Positions 42,793 to 52,420 of a stretch of 64,000 nucleotides of DNA are shown in pieces. The stretch covers positions 153,131 through 217,130 of the forward strand of contig NZ_LMKW01000010.1 in assembly GCF_001421745.1 (NCBI RefSeq). The letters run 5' to 3'. The notes below the pieces were generated by a model. It was given only the letters and a program-made list of their open reading frames with translations. It made no database searches and was not told the origin of the DNA. A program made the translations under genes and the position numbers. Within the stretch, counting starts at the first letter, position 1. Each line of letters starts with the position of its first letter. Source of the stretch: Sphingomonas sp. Leaf230. GTDB lineage: Bacteria; Pseudomonadota; Alphaproteobacteria; Sphingomonadales; Sphingomonadaceae.

Positions 42793-44817
42793 TCAGTCCA
42801 GCTCGAGGATTACCTGATCCACCGCCAAGCTGTCCCCGGTCTTCGCTGCGACCGACTTCACCGTCCCCGTCTTCTCGGCGCGGAGGATGTTCTCCATCTT
42901 CATCGCCTCGACCACCGCGAGCGCCTGCCCCGCCTCTACTCTGTCGCCCGCCGCGACGTCGAGCCGCACCAGCAACCCAGGCATCGGGCAGATCAGGAAT
43001 TTCGACAGATCGGGCGCGACCTTCTCGATCAGGTGCGTGGTGTAGGGTGCCACTCGAGCGGGCAGTACGCGGGCGACGTGGCTTGCGCCGCGGGTCGTCA
43101 GCTTGAAGCCGGCGCGGGCCTTGGCGATGCGGATCGTCAGGTGTTCGTCGCCATCCGCGCCGTGGCCGTCTGCGACCACCATGCGGTCGCCCGGCGTATA
43201 TTCGAGTGCCAGGTCGAGCTCTTCGCCATCCACCATGATGCCGTCGGTCGAGACTGTCACCGCATGGTCGATCTTGTCGATGGTCACCACCCAGTCGGCG
43301 GGCGGACGGAGGCGCTTGCCGAGCTGGCCATCGATGCGGCGGGCGCGGTCGGCTTCTGCCGTGGCGGCGAAGGCAGCGACGGCGGCGAGCGTCTTCAGCA
43401 GTTCAGCGTTGGCGGGGGCGCCGTGGAAGCCTTCTGGATATTCCTCGGCGATGAAGCCCGTGGTTAGTGCGCCCGACTGGAAGCGCGGGTGCTGCATGAT
43501 CGCCGAGAGGAAATCGATGTTGTTGCCCGGACCTTCCAGCTCGAACGCGTCGAGCGCGGCGATCTGCGCGGCGATCGCGCCGTCGCGGGTGGGTGCCCAG
43601 GTGATGAGCTTGGCGATCATCGGGTCGTAGAACATGCTGACCTCGCCGCCCTCGCAGACGCCGTCGTCGACACGGACTCTCGCTTCCCCCCCGCCCGCTT
43701 GCGGGAGGGGGGAAGTTTCCGGTGGGTTGTAGCGGACGAGGCGACCGATGCTCGGCAGGAACCCGCGATATGGGTCCTCGGCGTACACGCGGTTCTCGAT
43801 CGACCAGCCGTTGAGCTTCACCTCGTCCTGCGTGAACTCGAGCGGCTCACCCGCAGCGACACGGATCATCAGTTCGACGAGATCGAGCCCAGTGATCTCC
43901 TCGGTCACGGGATGCTCAACCTGGAGCCGGGTGTTCATCTCGAGGAAGTAGAACCCCTCCCCCGTCGTATCCGCGCCCGAGACGATCAGCTCGACTGTCC
44001 CCGCCGAATAATAGCCGACCGCCTGCGCCAGTGCGACCGCCTGCTCGCCCATCGCTTTCCGCATCTTCGGCGTGACGAACGGCGACGGCGCCTCCTCGAC
44101 GACCTTCTGGTGCCGCCGTTGGATCGAGCATTCGCGCTCGTTCAAATAGACGATGTTGCCGTGCTGGTCGCCGATCAGCTGGATCTCGATATGGCGCGGC
44201 GATTCGATGAACTTCTCGATGAACACGCGGTCGTCCCCGAAGGACGCCAGCCCCTCACGCTTGGTCGCCTCGAAGCCTTCGCGGACGTCCTGTTCGCTGT
44301 ACGCGAGCCGCATACCCTTGCCGCCGCCGCCGGCCGACGCCTTCATCATCACCGGATAGCCGATGCCGCCGGCGATCTCGACCGCGTGATCGGTACTGTC
44401 GATCTCTCCGAGATAACCCGGCACGACGTTGACGCCCGCGGCCTTGGCGAGCTTCTTCGATTCGATCTTGTCGCCCATCGCGGCGATCGCGTTGGGCGGA
44501 GGCCCGACGAACGCGATCCCGGCCTCGGCGCACGCCAGCGCGAAACTCTCGCGTTCGGAGAGGAAGCCGTAGCCGGGGTGAATACAGTCCGCGCCGGTTT
44601 CCTTGGCCGCGAGCAATATCAGCTCGGCCTTTAGATAGCTTTCGGCGGCGGGTGCCGGCCCGAGACGCACGCTCTCATCGGCCATCAGCACGTGTGGCGC
44701 GCGCGCGTCGGCATCAGAATAGACCGCGACGGTCTTGATGCCCATCGCCTTGGCGGTCCGCATGACCCGACACGCGATCTCGCCCCGATTGGCGACCAGG
44801 ATTTTCTTGAACATCAC
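42793..44817 (-). CDS. pccA: Propionyl/acetyl-CoA carboxylase alpha subunit (biotin carboxylase + biotin carrier)
   Basis: 674 residues. The biotin-carboxylase half (about 1-450) has MMFKKILVANRGEIACRVM, GFLSERESFA, ASAGGGGKGMRLAYSE and EMNTRLQVEHPVTEEI. The C-terminal carrier has the biotinylation site VEAMKMENI with Lys640. With PccB it carboxylates propionyl-CoA to (S)-methylmalonyl-CoA, judging by operon context; acetyl-CoA is less likely. Residues about 368-379 (TSPLPQAGGGEA) are encoded by a palindromic repeat and look inserted, since VRYNPPE and VRVDDGVCEGGEVSMFYDPM flank it as in relatives. It is the last gene of the operon. Confidence 0.95.
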   Translation of the reverse strand: MMFKKILVANRGEIACRVMRTAKAMGIKTVAVYSDADARAPHVLMADESVRLGPAPAAESYLKAELILLAAKETGADCIHPGYGFLSERESFALACAEAGIAFVGPPPNAIAAMGDKIESKKLAKAAGVNVVPGYLGEIDSTDHAVEIAGGIGYPVMMKASAGGGGKGMRLAYSEQDVREGFEATKREGLASFGDDRVFIEKFIESPRHIEIQLIGDQHGNIVYLNERECSIQRRHQKVVEEAPSPFVTPKMRKAMGEQAVALAQAVGYYSAGTVELIVSGADTTGEGFYFLEMNTRLQVEHPVTEEITGLDLVELMIRVAAGEPLEFTQDEVKLNGWSIENRVYAEDPYRGFLPSIGRLVRYNPPETSPLPQAGGGEARVRVDDGVCEGGEVSMFYDPMIAKLITWAPTRDGAIAAQIAALDAFELEGPGNNIDFLSAIMQHPRFQSGALTTGFIAEEYPEGFHGAPANAELLKTLAAVAAFAATAEADRARRIDGQLGKRLRPPADWVVTIDKIDHAVTVSTDGIMVDGEELDLALEYTPGDRMVVADGHGADGDEHLTIRIAKARAGFKLTTRGASHVARVLPARVAPYTTHLIEKVAPDLSKFLICPMPGLLVRLDVAAGDRVEAGQALAVVEAMKMENILRAEKTGTVKSVAAKTGDSLAVDQVILELD
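43683..43715. repeat. Family A palindrome inside the pccA reading frame
   Basis: CTTCCCCCCCGCCCGC (43683-43698), TT, GCGGGAGGGGGGAAG (43701-43715) form a near-perfect palindrome of the same type as those at 1-209 and 3764-3874. Here it sits in a coding sequence, in frame, and is translated in pccA. Confidence 0.85.
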
Positions 44818-44866
44818 TCGCCCTAATCTGTGCCGTCTTGCCGGACGCGGTCCGGGTTCGGACTGG

Positions 44867-45229
44867 TTATTGGTACCAAATCATCGTCTTGAGCTGCTTC
44901 GTGCGGGCCTGCGTCAGATCGGTCCGACACCCCGCGATCGTCATGCCCTGCGCCGAACCGCCGGCATATTGCCCGCCTTCGATCACGCACTGCGTATCGC
45001 GGAACTTGAGCCAGGCGCGCTGGCTCTCCAGTAGCGCGGCGGCGTAGCCGAACCCGCCGCCGCGCGACCCATCCTGCGCGTCGCGCCCCTTCATATAGGC
45101 GTAGGTCCGCTTCCACTGCGCGGCCATCGCCGCATCCGCCCGCGCGTAACTCGTACCGGCGGAGGCGTTCATCGTCGCCTGCGACTGCATCGGAGCCGCC
45201 GCGGTCATCAGAAGTGCGATCAGCAGCAT
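44867..45229 (-). CDS. Lysozyme-inhibitor LprI-like (DUF1311) secreted protein
   Basis: 120 residues. The signal peptide is [18 protein letters not shown]. The DUF1311 core is [22 protein letters not shown] and [23 protein letters not shown], with two cysteines likely bonded. LprI homologues inhibit lysozyme in some mycobacteria; a defence role here is unproven. It starts 10 nt before bioB ends (45220-45229 overlap), so the two share a transcript, and pccA follows after 49 bp. Confidence 0.8.
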   Translation of the reverse strand: MLLIALLMTAAAPMQSQATMNASAGTSYARADAAMAAQWKRTYAYMKGRDAQDGSRGGGFGYAAALLESQRAWLKFRDTQCVIEGGQYAGGSAQGMTIAGCRTDLTQARTKQLKTMIWYQ

Positions 45230-46281
45230 GTCTTGGCCTCCCGCATCGGCTCCGCGCCGACCATCGGTTTCATCCCGAGCTTCGCCAGCAGCGTCGCATC
45301 CGCGCTGTCGCCGGCGTTGCCGGTGGTCAGCAGCTTGTCGCCGGTGAAGATCGAGTTCGCGCCGGCCATGAAGCAGAGCGCCTGGGTCGCCTCGGACATG
45401 CTCTCGCGCCCGGCCGACAGGCGCACCATGCTCAGCGGCATCGTGATCCGTGCGACGGCGACCGTCCGGACGAACTCGATGTCGTCGATCTGCGCCATCG
45501 GCGTGCCGGCGAGCATGTCGCCGAGCGGCGTGCCTTTGACCGGGACCAGCGCGTTGACGGGGACGCTCTCCGGGTGGCGTGGCAAGGTCGCCAGCGCGTG
45601 GACGAAGCCGACGCGGTCGCTGCGCGTCTCGCCCATCCCGACGATCCCGCCGCAGCAGACTGAAATGCCAGCGTCGCGGACATTCGCCAGCGTCTCCAAC
45701 CGATCGCCGAAAGTTCGCGTGGTGATGACGTTGCCGTAATTCTCCGGCGAGGTGTCGATGTTGTGGTTGTAGTAATCGAGGCCTGCGTCGGCGAGCTGCT
45801 TGGCCTGGTCCGCGTCGAGCATGCCGAGCGTCATGCACGTCTCCAGCCCCATCGCGCGGACGCCTTCGACCATGGCCACGACCTTCGGCATGTCGCGCGG
45901 CTTCGGATTACGCCACGCGGCGCCCATGCAGAAACGCTGCGATCCGGCGGCTTTCGCCTGCGCGGCGTCGGCGAGGACCGCGTCGACGTCCATCAGCTTT
46001 TCCGCCTTTAGACCGGAGTCGGACGAGGCGGACTGCGAGCAATAGCCGCAATCCTCGGGGCAGCCGCCGGTCTTGATCGAGAGCAGCGTGCAGAGTTGGA
46101 CCTCGCCGATCGCGTGATGCGCGCGGTGGACGGTCTGCGCGCGGAACATGAGTTCGTCGAACGGGAGGTCGAACAGCGCGGCGATCTCGGGACGGGTCCA
46201 GTCGGTGCGGGAAACGGGAGCATCGCGCACCAGGCTCGGAGCCACTGCATGTGCGAGAGTACGGAGGAGGGTATCGGTCAT
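45220..46281 (-). CDS. bioB: Biotin synthase
   Basis: 353 residues, radical SAM enzyme that inserts sulfur into dethiobiotin. The CxxxCxxC cluster is CPEDCGYC (Cys74, 78, 81). [25 protein letters not shown] and [19 protein letters not shown] are family signatures. No other bio genes are nearby: it sits in a propionyl-CoA operon, between scpA and pccA, where its product is the PccA cofactor. Its ATG overlaps the scpA stop (ATGA, 46278-46281). Confidence 0.95.
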   Translation of the reverse strand: MTDTLLRTLAHAVAPSLVRDAPVSRTDWTRPEIAALFDLPFDELMFRAQTVHRAHHAIGEVQLCTLLSIKTGGCPEDCGYCSQSASSDSGLKAEKLMDVDAVLADAAQAKAAGSQRFCMGAAWRNPKPRDMPKVVAMVEGVRAMGLETCMTLGMLDADQAKQLADAGLDYYNHNIDTSPENYGNVITTRTFGDRLETLANVRDAGISVCCGGIVGMGETRSDRVGFVHALATLPRHPESVPVNALVPVKGTPLGDMLAGTPMAQIDDIEFVRTVAVARITMPLSMVRLSAGRESMSEATQALCFMAGANSIFTGDKLLTTGNAGDSADATLLAKLGMKPMVGAEPMREAKTCC

Positions 46282-48428
46282 TCGGCGGCTTCCTCTTGCG
46301 GGGCCATGTTGTGGCCGAGGAGTTTCAACACGTCCTCGGCGGCCTGGATCAGGTTGGTGCCGGGGCCGAAAATCGCCTGGACCCCGGCATCGCGCAGCGC
46401 CTGATAGTCCTGTGCGGGGATAACGCCACCCGCGATCACCTTGATATCCGCGCGGCCCGCCTCGCGGAGATAGCCGATCAGCTCGGGGATCAGCGTCTTG
46501 TGGCCGGCGGCGAGTGACGAGGCACCGACGATATCGACGTCGTTTTCGAGCGCGAGCGCGGCGGCTTCGGCGGGGGTCTGGAACAGCGGGCCTGGCACGA
46601 TCTCGAAGCCCAGGTCGCCGAACATCGACGAGACGAGGTTGGCGCCGCGGTCGTGCCCGTCCTGACCCATCTTGGCGACGAGCATGCGCGGTTTGCGGCC
46701 CATCCGGCGCTCGGTGGCCTCGACGCCATCGGTGAGGCGGGTCCAGCGGGCATCGTCTTCGTAAGCGCCGCCGTAGATGCCGGAGACGGGGGTGGGCTGC
46801 GTGCCGTAGCGGCCGAACACGTCTTCCATCGCGGAGGAGATTTCGCCGAGCGTGGCGCGGGCGCGGGCGCATTCAACGGCAAGCGCGAGGAGGTTTTCGG
46901 AGCCCTTCGCGCCTTCCCGCAACGCATCGAGGGCAGCACGGCACACGGCTTCGTCGCGCGTGGCCTTTACCCGGTTGATCCGCTCGATCTGGCCGGCGCG
47001 CACCGCGACGTTGTCCACGTCGAGGATCTCGATCGCGTCCTGTTCGGCGAGCTTGTACTTGTTCACGCCGACGATGACGTCCTCGCCGCGATCGACGCGC
47101 GCCTGGCGGCCGGCGGCGGCTTCCTCGATCATCGCCTTGGGCCAGCCTGACGCGACCGCCTTCGCCATGCCGCCCTCGGACTGGATCCGCTCGATCAACG
47201 CCCACGCGCCGTCGACCAGCGACTGCGTCAGGCTCTCGATATAATAGCTGCCGCCGAGCGGATCGACGACCTTGGTCATCCCCGTCTCTTCCTGGATCAC
47301 GATCTGCGTATTGCGGGCAATTCGCGCGGAAAAGTCGGTCGGCAGCGCGATCGCCTCATCGAGCGCATTGGTGTGGAGTGACTGCGTGCCGCCGAGCATC
47401 GCCGCCATCGCCTCGATCGTCGTCCGCATGACGTTGTTGTACGGGTCCTGCTCGGTGAGCGAGACGCCGCTGGTCTGGCAATGCGTGCGGAGCATCTTCG
47501 AACGCTCGTCCTGCGCGCCCAATTGCGTCATCGCGCGGTGCCAGAGGACGCGGGCGGCGCGGAGTTTGGCGATCTCCATGAAGAAGTTCATGCCGATCGC
47601 GAAGAAGAACGATAGCCGCCCGGCGAACTTGTCGATGTCGAGGCCGCTCGCGACGCCGTATTTCACATACTCCATGCCGTCGGCGATCGTGAAGGCGAGT
47701 TCGTGAAGCTGCGTCGCCCCGGCTTCCTGCATGTGATAGCCGCTGATCGAGATGCTGTTGAACTTGGGCATCTCGCGCGACGTGTAGCCGAAGATGTCCG
47801 AGATGATCCGCATGCTCGGCTCGGGTGGGTAGATGTAGGTGTTGCGGACCATGAACTCCTTGAGGATGTCGTTCTGGATGGTCCCGTCGAGCAGTTTGCG
47901 GTCGACGCCCTGCTCCTCGCCGGCGACGATGAAGAAGGCGAGGATCGGGATCACCGCACCGTTCATCGTCATGCTGACCGACATCTTGTCGAGCGGAATG
48001 CCGTCGAACAGGATCTTCATGTCCTCGACCGAGTCGATCGCGACGCCCGCCTTGCCGACGTCGCCGGTGACCCGGGGGTGGTCGGAATCATAGCCGCGGT
48101 GCGTGGCGAGATCGAACGCTACCGACAGGCCTTTCTGGCCGGCGGCGAGGTTGCGGCGGTAGAACGCGTTCGAGGCTTCGGCGGTCGAGAAGCCGGCATA
48201 TTGGCGGATTGTCCAGGGGCGGCCGGCGTACATCGACGCGCGGACGCCGCGGGTGAAGGGGGCGAAACCGGGGAGGCCTGGGTCGGCGGTGACGTCATCC
48301 GCGGTGTAGAGCGGTTTGACGTCGATGCCCTCGGGGGTCGGCCAGGTGAGGTCGGCGCCCTTTACTTCCTTGGTAGCGGCGGCCTGCCAGTCGGCGAGCG
48401 TGGGGGCGGATTCGGGCTTGTCGGTCAT
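46278..48428 (-). CDS. scpA: Methylmalonyl-CoA mutase
   Basis: 716-residue single-chain mutase with an N-terminal substrate (TIM barrel) domain and a C-terminal B12-binding domain. The cobalt-ligating His592 is in [11 protein letters not shown], followed by [14 protein letters not shown] and GGVIPAQDY. The N-terminal [18 protein letters not shown] and [21 protein letters not shown] are family-typical. It interconverts (R)-methylmalonyl-CoA and succinyl-CoA, last step of the pathway encoded here. The start is ATG 48428; the longer frame runs through a repeat. Confidence 0.95.
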   Translation of the reverse strand: MTDKPESAPTLADWQAAATKEVKGADLTWPTPEGIDVKPLYTADDVTADPGLPGFAPFTRGVRASMYAGRPWTIRQYAGFSTAEASNAFYRRNLAAGQKGLSVAFDLATHRGYDSDHPRVTGDVGKAGVAIDSVEDMKILFDGIPLDKMSVSMTMNGAVIPILAFFIVAGEEQGVDRKLLDGTIQNDILKEFMVRNTYIYPPEPSMRIISDIFGYTSREMPKFNSISISGYHMQEAGATQLHELAFTIADGMEYVKYGVASGLDIDKFAGRLSFFFAIGMNFFMEIAKLRAARVLWHRAMTQLGAQDERSKMLRTHCQTSGVSLTEQDPYNNVMRTTIEAMAAMLGGTQSLHTNALDEAIALPTDFSARIARNTQIVIQEETGMTKVVDPLGGSYYIESLTQSLVDGAWALIERIQSEGGMAKAVASGWPKAMIEEAAAGRQARVDRGEDVIVGVNKYKLAEQDAIEILDVDNVAVRAGQIERINRVKATRDEAVCRAALDALREGAKGSENLLALAVECARARATLGEISSAMEDVFGRYGTQPTPVSGIYGGAYEDDARWTRLTDGVEATERRMGRKPRMLVAKMGQDGHDRGANLVSSMFGDLGFEIVPGPLFQTPAEAAALALENDVDIVGASSLAAGHKTLIPELIGYLREAGRADIKVIAGGVIPAQDYQALRDAGVQAIFGPGTNLIQAAEDVLKLLGHNMAPQEEAAE

Positions 48429-48439
48429 GCGAAGAACTT

Positions 48440-48544
48440 CACCCCGGCGAAGGCCGGGGCCCAATGGGAAAGGTTGCTGTAACGGAGAGTAGCACCAGCC
48501 AAGGCGCCGTTGCCCAATTGGGCCCCGGCCTTCGCCGGGGTGGT
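48440..48544. repeat. Family B composite palindromic element (copy 3)
   Basis: CACCCCGGCGAAGGCCGGGGCCCA on the left and TTGGGCCCCGGCCTTCGCCGGGG on the right enclose TGCTGTAACGGAG. It splits scpA from the upstream crotonase inside an otherwise tightly packed operon. Confidence 0.88.
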
Positions 48545-48558
48545 GCTGGAGGCGGAAG

Positions 48559-49344
48559 TCATTTCCCGGTGAACACCGGCTTGCGCTTTTCGAGGAAGGC
48601 ACGACCGCCCTCCATCGAGTCCGCAGACCCGCGCGCATCGCGCTGGTTGGCTGCCTCGGCCTGCATCGCGGTCGAGTAATCCGTTTCGTACGCTGCGGTA
48701 ATCGCCCGGCGCATCAGTCCGAGCGCGATCGTTGGCATCGCCGCCAGTCGCTCAGCTAAGGCGAACGCCTCGGCGTCCAGAGTGTCTTCCGCAACAATCT
48801 TGTGCACCATCCCCCAGTCGAGCGCCTTCGCCGCCGGCACCCGCTCGCCAAGCATCATCATTTCCGTCGCCCGCGCCTTGCCGATCAACCGTGGCAGCAT
48901 CCACGATGCGCCACCGTCCGGCACCAGCCCGATGTTCACGAACGCCTGAAGGAAATATGCGCCCTCGCTCGCCACACAGAAATCGGCGGCGAGCGCGAGG
49001 CTGCAGCCGATCCCCGCCGCCGGCCCGCGCACTGCGCTCACCACCGGCACCGACAGGTCGGCGATCGCCGTCATCGTCGGATTGTAACTCCCCGTCAGCG
49101 CCGCGAACGTCGCCTCGCCCGGATTGTCGGAGCCGAGCGCCCCGCCGCCGACGTCCGCGCCCGAACAGAACGCGCGGCCAGCGCCCGCAATCAGCACCGC
49201 CCGCGCACCATCCAGATCGCCCAGCGCCGCGCGCAATTCCTCGAACATCGCCGGCGGCGCGGCGTTCAGCCGGTCGGGCCGGTTCAGCGTCAGCACCAGC
49301 ACGTCGCCGCGCCGTTCGCTCAGGATATGCTCGTACGCGGCCAT
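48559..49344 (-). CDS. Enoyl-CoA hydratase/isomerase family protein (crotonase fold)
   Basis: 261 residues. It has the crotonase core: [45 protein letters not shown] (oxyanion helix) and [20 protein letters not shown]. The pattern is closest to PaaG/CaiD-type isomerase-hydratases. Its CoA substrate is not readable; the propionate context suggests branched-chain or odd-chain acyl-CoA processing. A gap of 10 bp separates it from mce, so it is in the operon. Confidence 0.85.
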   Translation of the reverse strand: MAAYEHILSERRGDVLVLTLNRPDRLNAAPPAMFEELRAALGDLDGARAVLIAGAGRAFCSGADVGGGALGSDNPGEATFAALTGSYNPTMTAIADLSVPVVSAVRGPAAGIGCSLALAADFCVASEGAYFLQAFVNIGLVPDGGASWMLPRLIGKARATEMMMLGERVPAAKALDWGMVHKIVAEDTLDAEAFALAERLAAMPTIALGLMRRAITAAYETDYSTAMQAEAANQRDARGSADSMEGGRAFLEKRKPVFTGK

Positions 49345-49354
49345 CAGGTCTCTC

Positions 49355-49780
49355 CTAGTGCGCGCCGGTATCGCCCGGCCTCTCCATCAATTCGACCAGC
49401 ATGCCGCCAAAATCCTTCGGGTGCACGAACACGATCGGCGTACCATGCGCACCGATCCGCGGTTCGCCCAGCACGGTCGCGCCCTTCGCCTTCAGGTCGG
49501 TGACCGCCGCGGCGATATCGGCTACCTCGAAGCAGACATGATGCTGCCCACCGGCCGGGTTCTTGCGCAGGAAGCCGGCGATCGGAGAACTCTCGTCATA
49601 CGGCTCGATCAGCTCGATCTGCGCGTTCGGCGCATCGATGAAGCACACCTTCACTCCCTGTGCCGGCAGGTCGAACGGCTCACCGATCGCGGTCGCACCG
49701 AGCAGCAGGCGATACGTCTCGACCGACTTCGCGATCGACGGCGTCGCGACCCCGACATGGTTAAGGCGGCCCAGCGTCAT
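49355..49780 (-). CDS. mce: Methylmalonyl-CoA epimerase
   Basis: 141-residue vicinal-oxygen-chelate protein. LGRLNHVGVATPSIAKSVETYR, AQIELIEPYDESSPIAGFL and GGQHHVCFEVADI supply the metal His/Gln/Glu pattern, ending in FVHPKDFGGMLVELME with the last Glu. It converts (S)- to (R)-methylmalonyl-CoA between PccAB and ScpA. The start is ATG 49780; it overlaps the stop of the upstream unknown gene by 4 nt. Confidence 0.94.
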   Translation of the reverse strand: MTLGRLNHVGVATPSIAKSVETYRLLLGATAIGEPFDLPAQGVKVCFIDAPNAQIELIEPYDESSPIAGFLRKNPAGGQHHVCFEVADIAAAVTDLKAKGATVLGEPRIGAHGTPIVFVHPKDFGGMLVELMERPGDTGAH

Positions 49781-50283
49781 TGCGCATCCTTCGATGGGGG
49801 CGGCGGCGTGGGAACGACACCGAGCGTGTAACCACATACACCGAGCACCTGCCGGATCATCGCATCACCGGTCGGTGCGATGAAATTCGCCTGCACCGCA
49901 AAGCTTGCGCCGTTGGTGGTCTCGACCCGTACCGTCTTCGATTTTACGAGAAACGTGGTCAACCTGGTGATTGCCTCGGGATCGGTGACGTAGGTGCCGG
50001 TGCCCGGAAACTGCCAGTTATAAGTGAACGCCGGCCCGCCATCGAAGCGCACCGCGACGGGTTTGTCCGCGCCTGACCCGAGCGGCTGCGGCTGGATGAA
50101 CTGGATCGACACGATCGGCTCGGACGCCACGTCGCACTTTACGACGAAGCGCGACAGACCGTCATTGCCTATGACCGACGCCGAGATGCTGCGCACGCCC
50201 GCCTGATTGATGCGATCTGCGAGCTTCCAGATTGGTGCAGGTGCCGCCACGGCTGCGGCTTGAAGCAGAAGAAACGCGATCAC
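49777..50283 (-). CDS. Secreted protein of unknown function (168 residues)
   Basis: 168 residues with a GTG start (GTG at 50283). The N-terminal IAFLLLQAAAVAAPA is a probable signal peptide. The rest is beta-rich: SISASVIGNDGLSRFVVKCDV, VRFDGGPAFTYNWQF and TFLVKSKTVRVETTNGASFAVQANFIAP, with cysteines in KCDV and VCGY. I do not recognise a family. The start overlaps the stop of the upstream coiled-coil gene (GTGA), and its own stop overlaps mce, so translation is chained. Confidence 0.7.
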   Translation of the reverse strand: MIAFLLLQAAAVAAPAPIWKLADRINQAGVRSISASVIGNDGLSRFVVKCDVASEPIVSIQFIQPQPLGSGADKPVAVRFDGGPAFTYNWQFPGTGTYVTDPEAITRLTTFLVKSKTVRVETTNGASFAVQANFIAPTGDAMIRQVLGVCGYTLGVVPTPPPPSKDAQ

Positions 50284-50495
50284 TGCTCGATCCTCCGCTG
50301 CTGGGCCGCCGCCATTGCAGCGCCTTCGATCACCCCTTCCAAGCGAGACACCCGATCGCGGAGATCACCATGCGCGCCGGCAAGACCTGCGAGCCGTCCG
50401 CCAAGCTGAGCGACGTCGCGATCGAGACCATCCAGCTGATCCTTCAGCGTCAGGATCGTCTTGAAAACGCCGAATGCTTTCTCACCCGCACTCAC
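50280..50495 (-). CDS. Small coiled-coil protein of unknown function (71 residues)
   Basis: 71 residues. ILTLKDQLDGLDRDVAQLGGRL and DLRDRVSRLEGVIEGA show heptad-like hydrophobic spacing typical of a coiled coil; there is no signal peptide. No family recognised. The ATG overlaps the stop of the RHH gene (50492-50495) and its stop overlaps the next gene's GTG (50280-50283). It could pair with the RHH protein or form a complex with it. Confidence 0.65.
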   Translation of the reverse strand: MSAGEKAFGVFKTILTLKDQLDGLDRDVAQLGGRLAGLAGAHGDLRDRVSRLEGVIEGAAMAAAQQRRIEQ

Positions 50496-50776
50496 GGTCT
50501 TTCGCCCGCCAACACCGCATCGACCACAGCGCAGGTGCGCGCGATATTCTCACGCATCGACTGGATGGACATCTTCATGTCGTCGACAGCCGCCTCGATT
50601 TCCGGTGCGAGAAACGCCAATGCCGCTTCCTCGTCGCGCGATGCCGGTGTCGCGATATACCGCGTCGTTGCTTCGCGCACGACACGGCCGACGGACATGC
50701 CGCTGTTCGCCGCGAACGCATCGAGCGCGGCCTTGTGATCGGGCGTAGTCAGAAACGTCACGCGTTCGGTCTGCAT
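50492..50776 (-). CDS. Ribbon-helix-helix-like DNA-binding protein (94 residues)
   Basis: 94 residues. The N-terminal MQTERVTFLTTPDHKAALDAFAANSGMSVGRVVREATTRYI has the strand-helix-helix pattern of RHH (MetJ/Arc-like) repressors: RVTFLT as ribbon, then two helices. A second helical part (about 55-94, EIEAAVDDMKMSIQSMRENIA) could dimerise. The start at 50776 has GAAGGAG at 7-nt spacing; ATG 50794 would lack it. It follows pccB by 59 bp containing an AT-rich palindrome, a likely operator. Confidence 0.75.
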   Translation of the reverse strand: MQTERVTFLTTPDHKAALDAFAANSGMSVGRVVREATTRYIATPASRDEEAALAFLAPEIEAAVDDMKMSIQSMRENIARTCAVVDAVLAGERP

Positions 50777-50797
50777 GTCACGACTCCTTCGCATGAC

Positions 50798-50816
50798 ATG
50801 ATAATGTGCTTATCAT
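50798..50816. promoter_or_regulatory. AT-rich palindrome upstream of the RHH gene
   Basis: ATGATAA (50798-50804) and TTATCAT (50810-50816) are perfect inverted arms around TGTGC. They extend to GCATG (50791-50795) and CATGC (50817-50821) with a 2-nt bulge. It is unusually AT-rich for this region and is 15 nt upstream of the RHH start, between pccB and the trio. A good candidate for autoregulation. Confidence 0.55.
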
Positions 50817-50835
50817 CATGCAACAAGCCGCCGGG

Positions 50836-52362
50836 TCACAGCGGGATGTTATCATGCTTCTTCCACGGATTCTCCAGCGCCTTGCCGCGGAGTTTCCGTA
50901 GGCCGAGCGCGATGCGGCGGCGGGTCGAGTGCGGCTGGATCACTTCGTCGATGAAGCCCTTCGACGCGGCAACGAACGGGTTAGCGAAGCGCGCCTCATA
51001 TTCCGCGGTGCGCTCGGCGATCTCCTCCGGCGTCTTGCCGCGGAAGATGATCTCGACCGCGCCTTTCGCGCCCATCACCGCGATTTCGGCGGTCGGCCAG
51101 GCGTAGTTGAGGTCGCCGCGCAGATGCTTCGACGCCATCACGTCGTACGCGCCGCCATACGCCTTGCGCGTGATGACGGTGATCTTCGGCACGGTCGCCT
51201 CGGCATAGGCGAACAGGAGTTTCGCGCCGTGCTTGATGATGCCGTTATGCTCCTGCGCGGTGCCGGGCAGGAAGCCGGGGACGTCGACGAACGTCACGAT
51301 CGGGATCTCGAATGCGTCGCAGAAGCGCACGAACCGCGCCGCCTTCTTCGACGAATTGATGTCGAGCACGCCCGCCAGCACCATCGGCTGGTTCGCGACG
51401 AAGCCGACCGTGCGGCCCTCGATGCGGCCGAAGCCGGTGATGATGTTGGCCGCATGTGCCGGCTGAGTCTCGAAGAAATCGCCCTCATCGACGGTCTTCC
51501 GGATCAGCTCGTGCATGTCGTAGGGCTGGTTCGCCGACGCCGGAATCAGCGTGTCGAGGCTGTCCTCGATCCGGTCCCATTCGTCCGCGGTAGGCCGCTC
51601 GGGCACGCCGTCACGATTCGACGCGGGCAGGAAATCGAAGAAATCGCGCGCGGCGAGCAAGGCCTCGATGTCGTTCTCGAACGCGTTGTCGGCGACCGAG
51701 GTCTTGGTCGTATGCGTCACCGCGCCGCCGAGCGCTTCCTGCGTCACGACCTCGTTGGTCACCGTCTTGACCACGTCGGGGCCGGTGACGAACATGTAGC
51801 TCGAATCCTTCACCATGAAGATGAAGTCGGTCATTGCGGGCGAATAGACCGCGCCGCCTGCGCAGGGTCCCATGATCAGCGAAAGCTGTGGCACGACGCC
51901 GCTGGCTAGCACGTTGCGCTGGAACACTTCGGCATAGCCGCCGAGGCTGGCGACGCCCTCCTGGATGCGTGCGCCGCCGCTGTCGTTGAGGCCGATCACC
52001 GGGGCGCCGACCTTCAGCGCGGTGTCCATGACCTTGCAGATCTTCTGCGCATGACGTTCGCTGAGCGACCCGCCGAACACGGTGAAGTCCTGGCTGAAGA
52101 CGAAGACGAGGCGACCGTTGATCGTGCCCGAGCCGGTGACCACGCCGTCGCCGGGGATCACCTGATCCTGCATGCCGAAATCGACGCAATTATGCTCGAC
52201 ATACATGTCGAGCTCCTCGAATGATCCCTCGTCCAGCAGCACGTCAAGGCGCTCCCTCGCGGTGAGCTTACCCTTGGCGTGCTGCGCTGCGATCCGCTTT
52301 AGGCCCCCGCCGACTCTGGCGGCTTCGCGGCGGCGTTCAAGCTCTTCGATCGTCGATGACAT
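50836..52362 (-). CDS. pccB: Propionyl-CoA carboxylase beta subunit (carboxyltransferase)
   Basis: 508 residues. Crotonase-fold carboxyltransferase with [46 protein letters not shown], and [26 protein letters not shown]. It moves CO2 from the PccA biotin to propionyl-CoA. The start is ATG 52362, with GGACGGAGAG upstream. It is the first gene of the operon, divergent from the ScfR-type regulator 100 bp away. Confidence 0.95.
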   Translation of the reverse strand: MSSTIEELERRREAARVGGGLKRIAAQHAKGKLTARERLDVLLDEGSFEELDMYVEHNCVDFGMQDQVIPGDGVVTGSGTINGRLVFVFSQDFTVFGGSLSERHAQKICKVMDTALKVGAPVIGLNDSGGARIQEGVASLGGYAEVFQRNVLASGVVPQLSLIMGPCAGGAVYSPAMTDFIFMVKDSSYMFVTGPDVVKTVTNEVVTQEALGGAVTHTTKTSVADNAFENDIEALLAARDFFDFLPASNRDGVPERPTADEWDRIEDSLDTLIPASANQPYDMHELIRKTVDEGDFFETQPAHAANIITGFGRIEGRTVGFVANQPMVLAGVLDINSSKKAARFVRFCDAFEIPIVTFVDVPGFLPGTAQEHNGIIKHGAKLLFAYAEATVPKITVITRKAYGGAYDVMASKHLRGDLNYAWPTAEIAVMGAKGAVEIIFRGKTPEEIAERTAEYEARFANPFVAASKGFIDEVIQPHSTRRRIALGLRKLRGKALENPWKKHDNIPL

Positions 52363-52420
52363 CGTCTCTCCGTCCTGCTGATTGCCTTCACAGAGCGGGA
52401 TGCGATGCGCAAATGCAATG

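Noticed and set aside
49777..50776. Trio as a classic toxin-antitoxin system
   Set aside because: The RHH protein could be an antitoxin, but neither partner shows a RelE, PIN, MazF or other known toxin motif; kept as an unexplained module.
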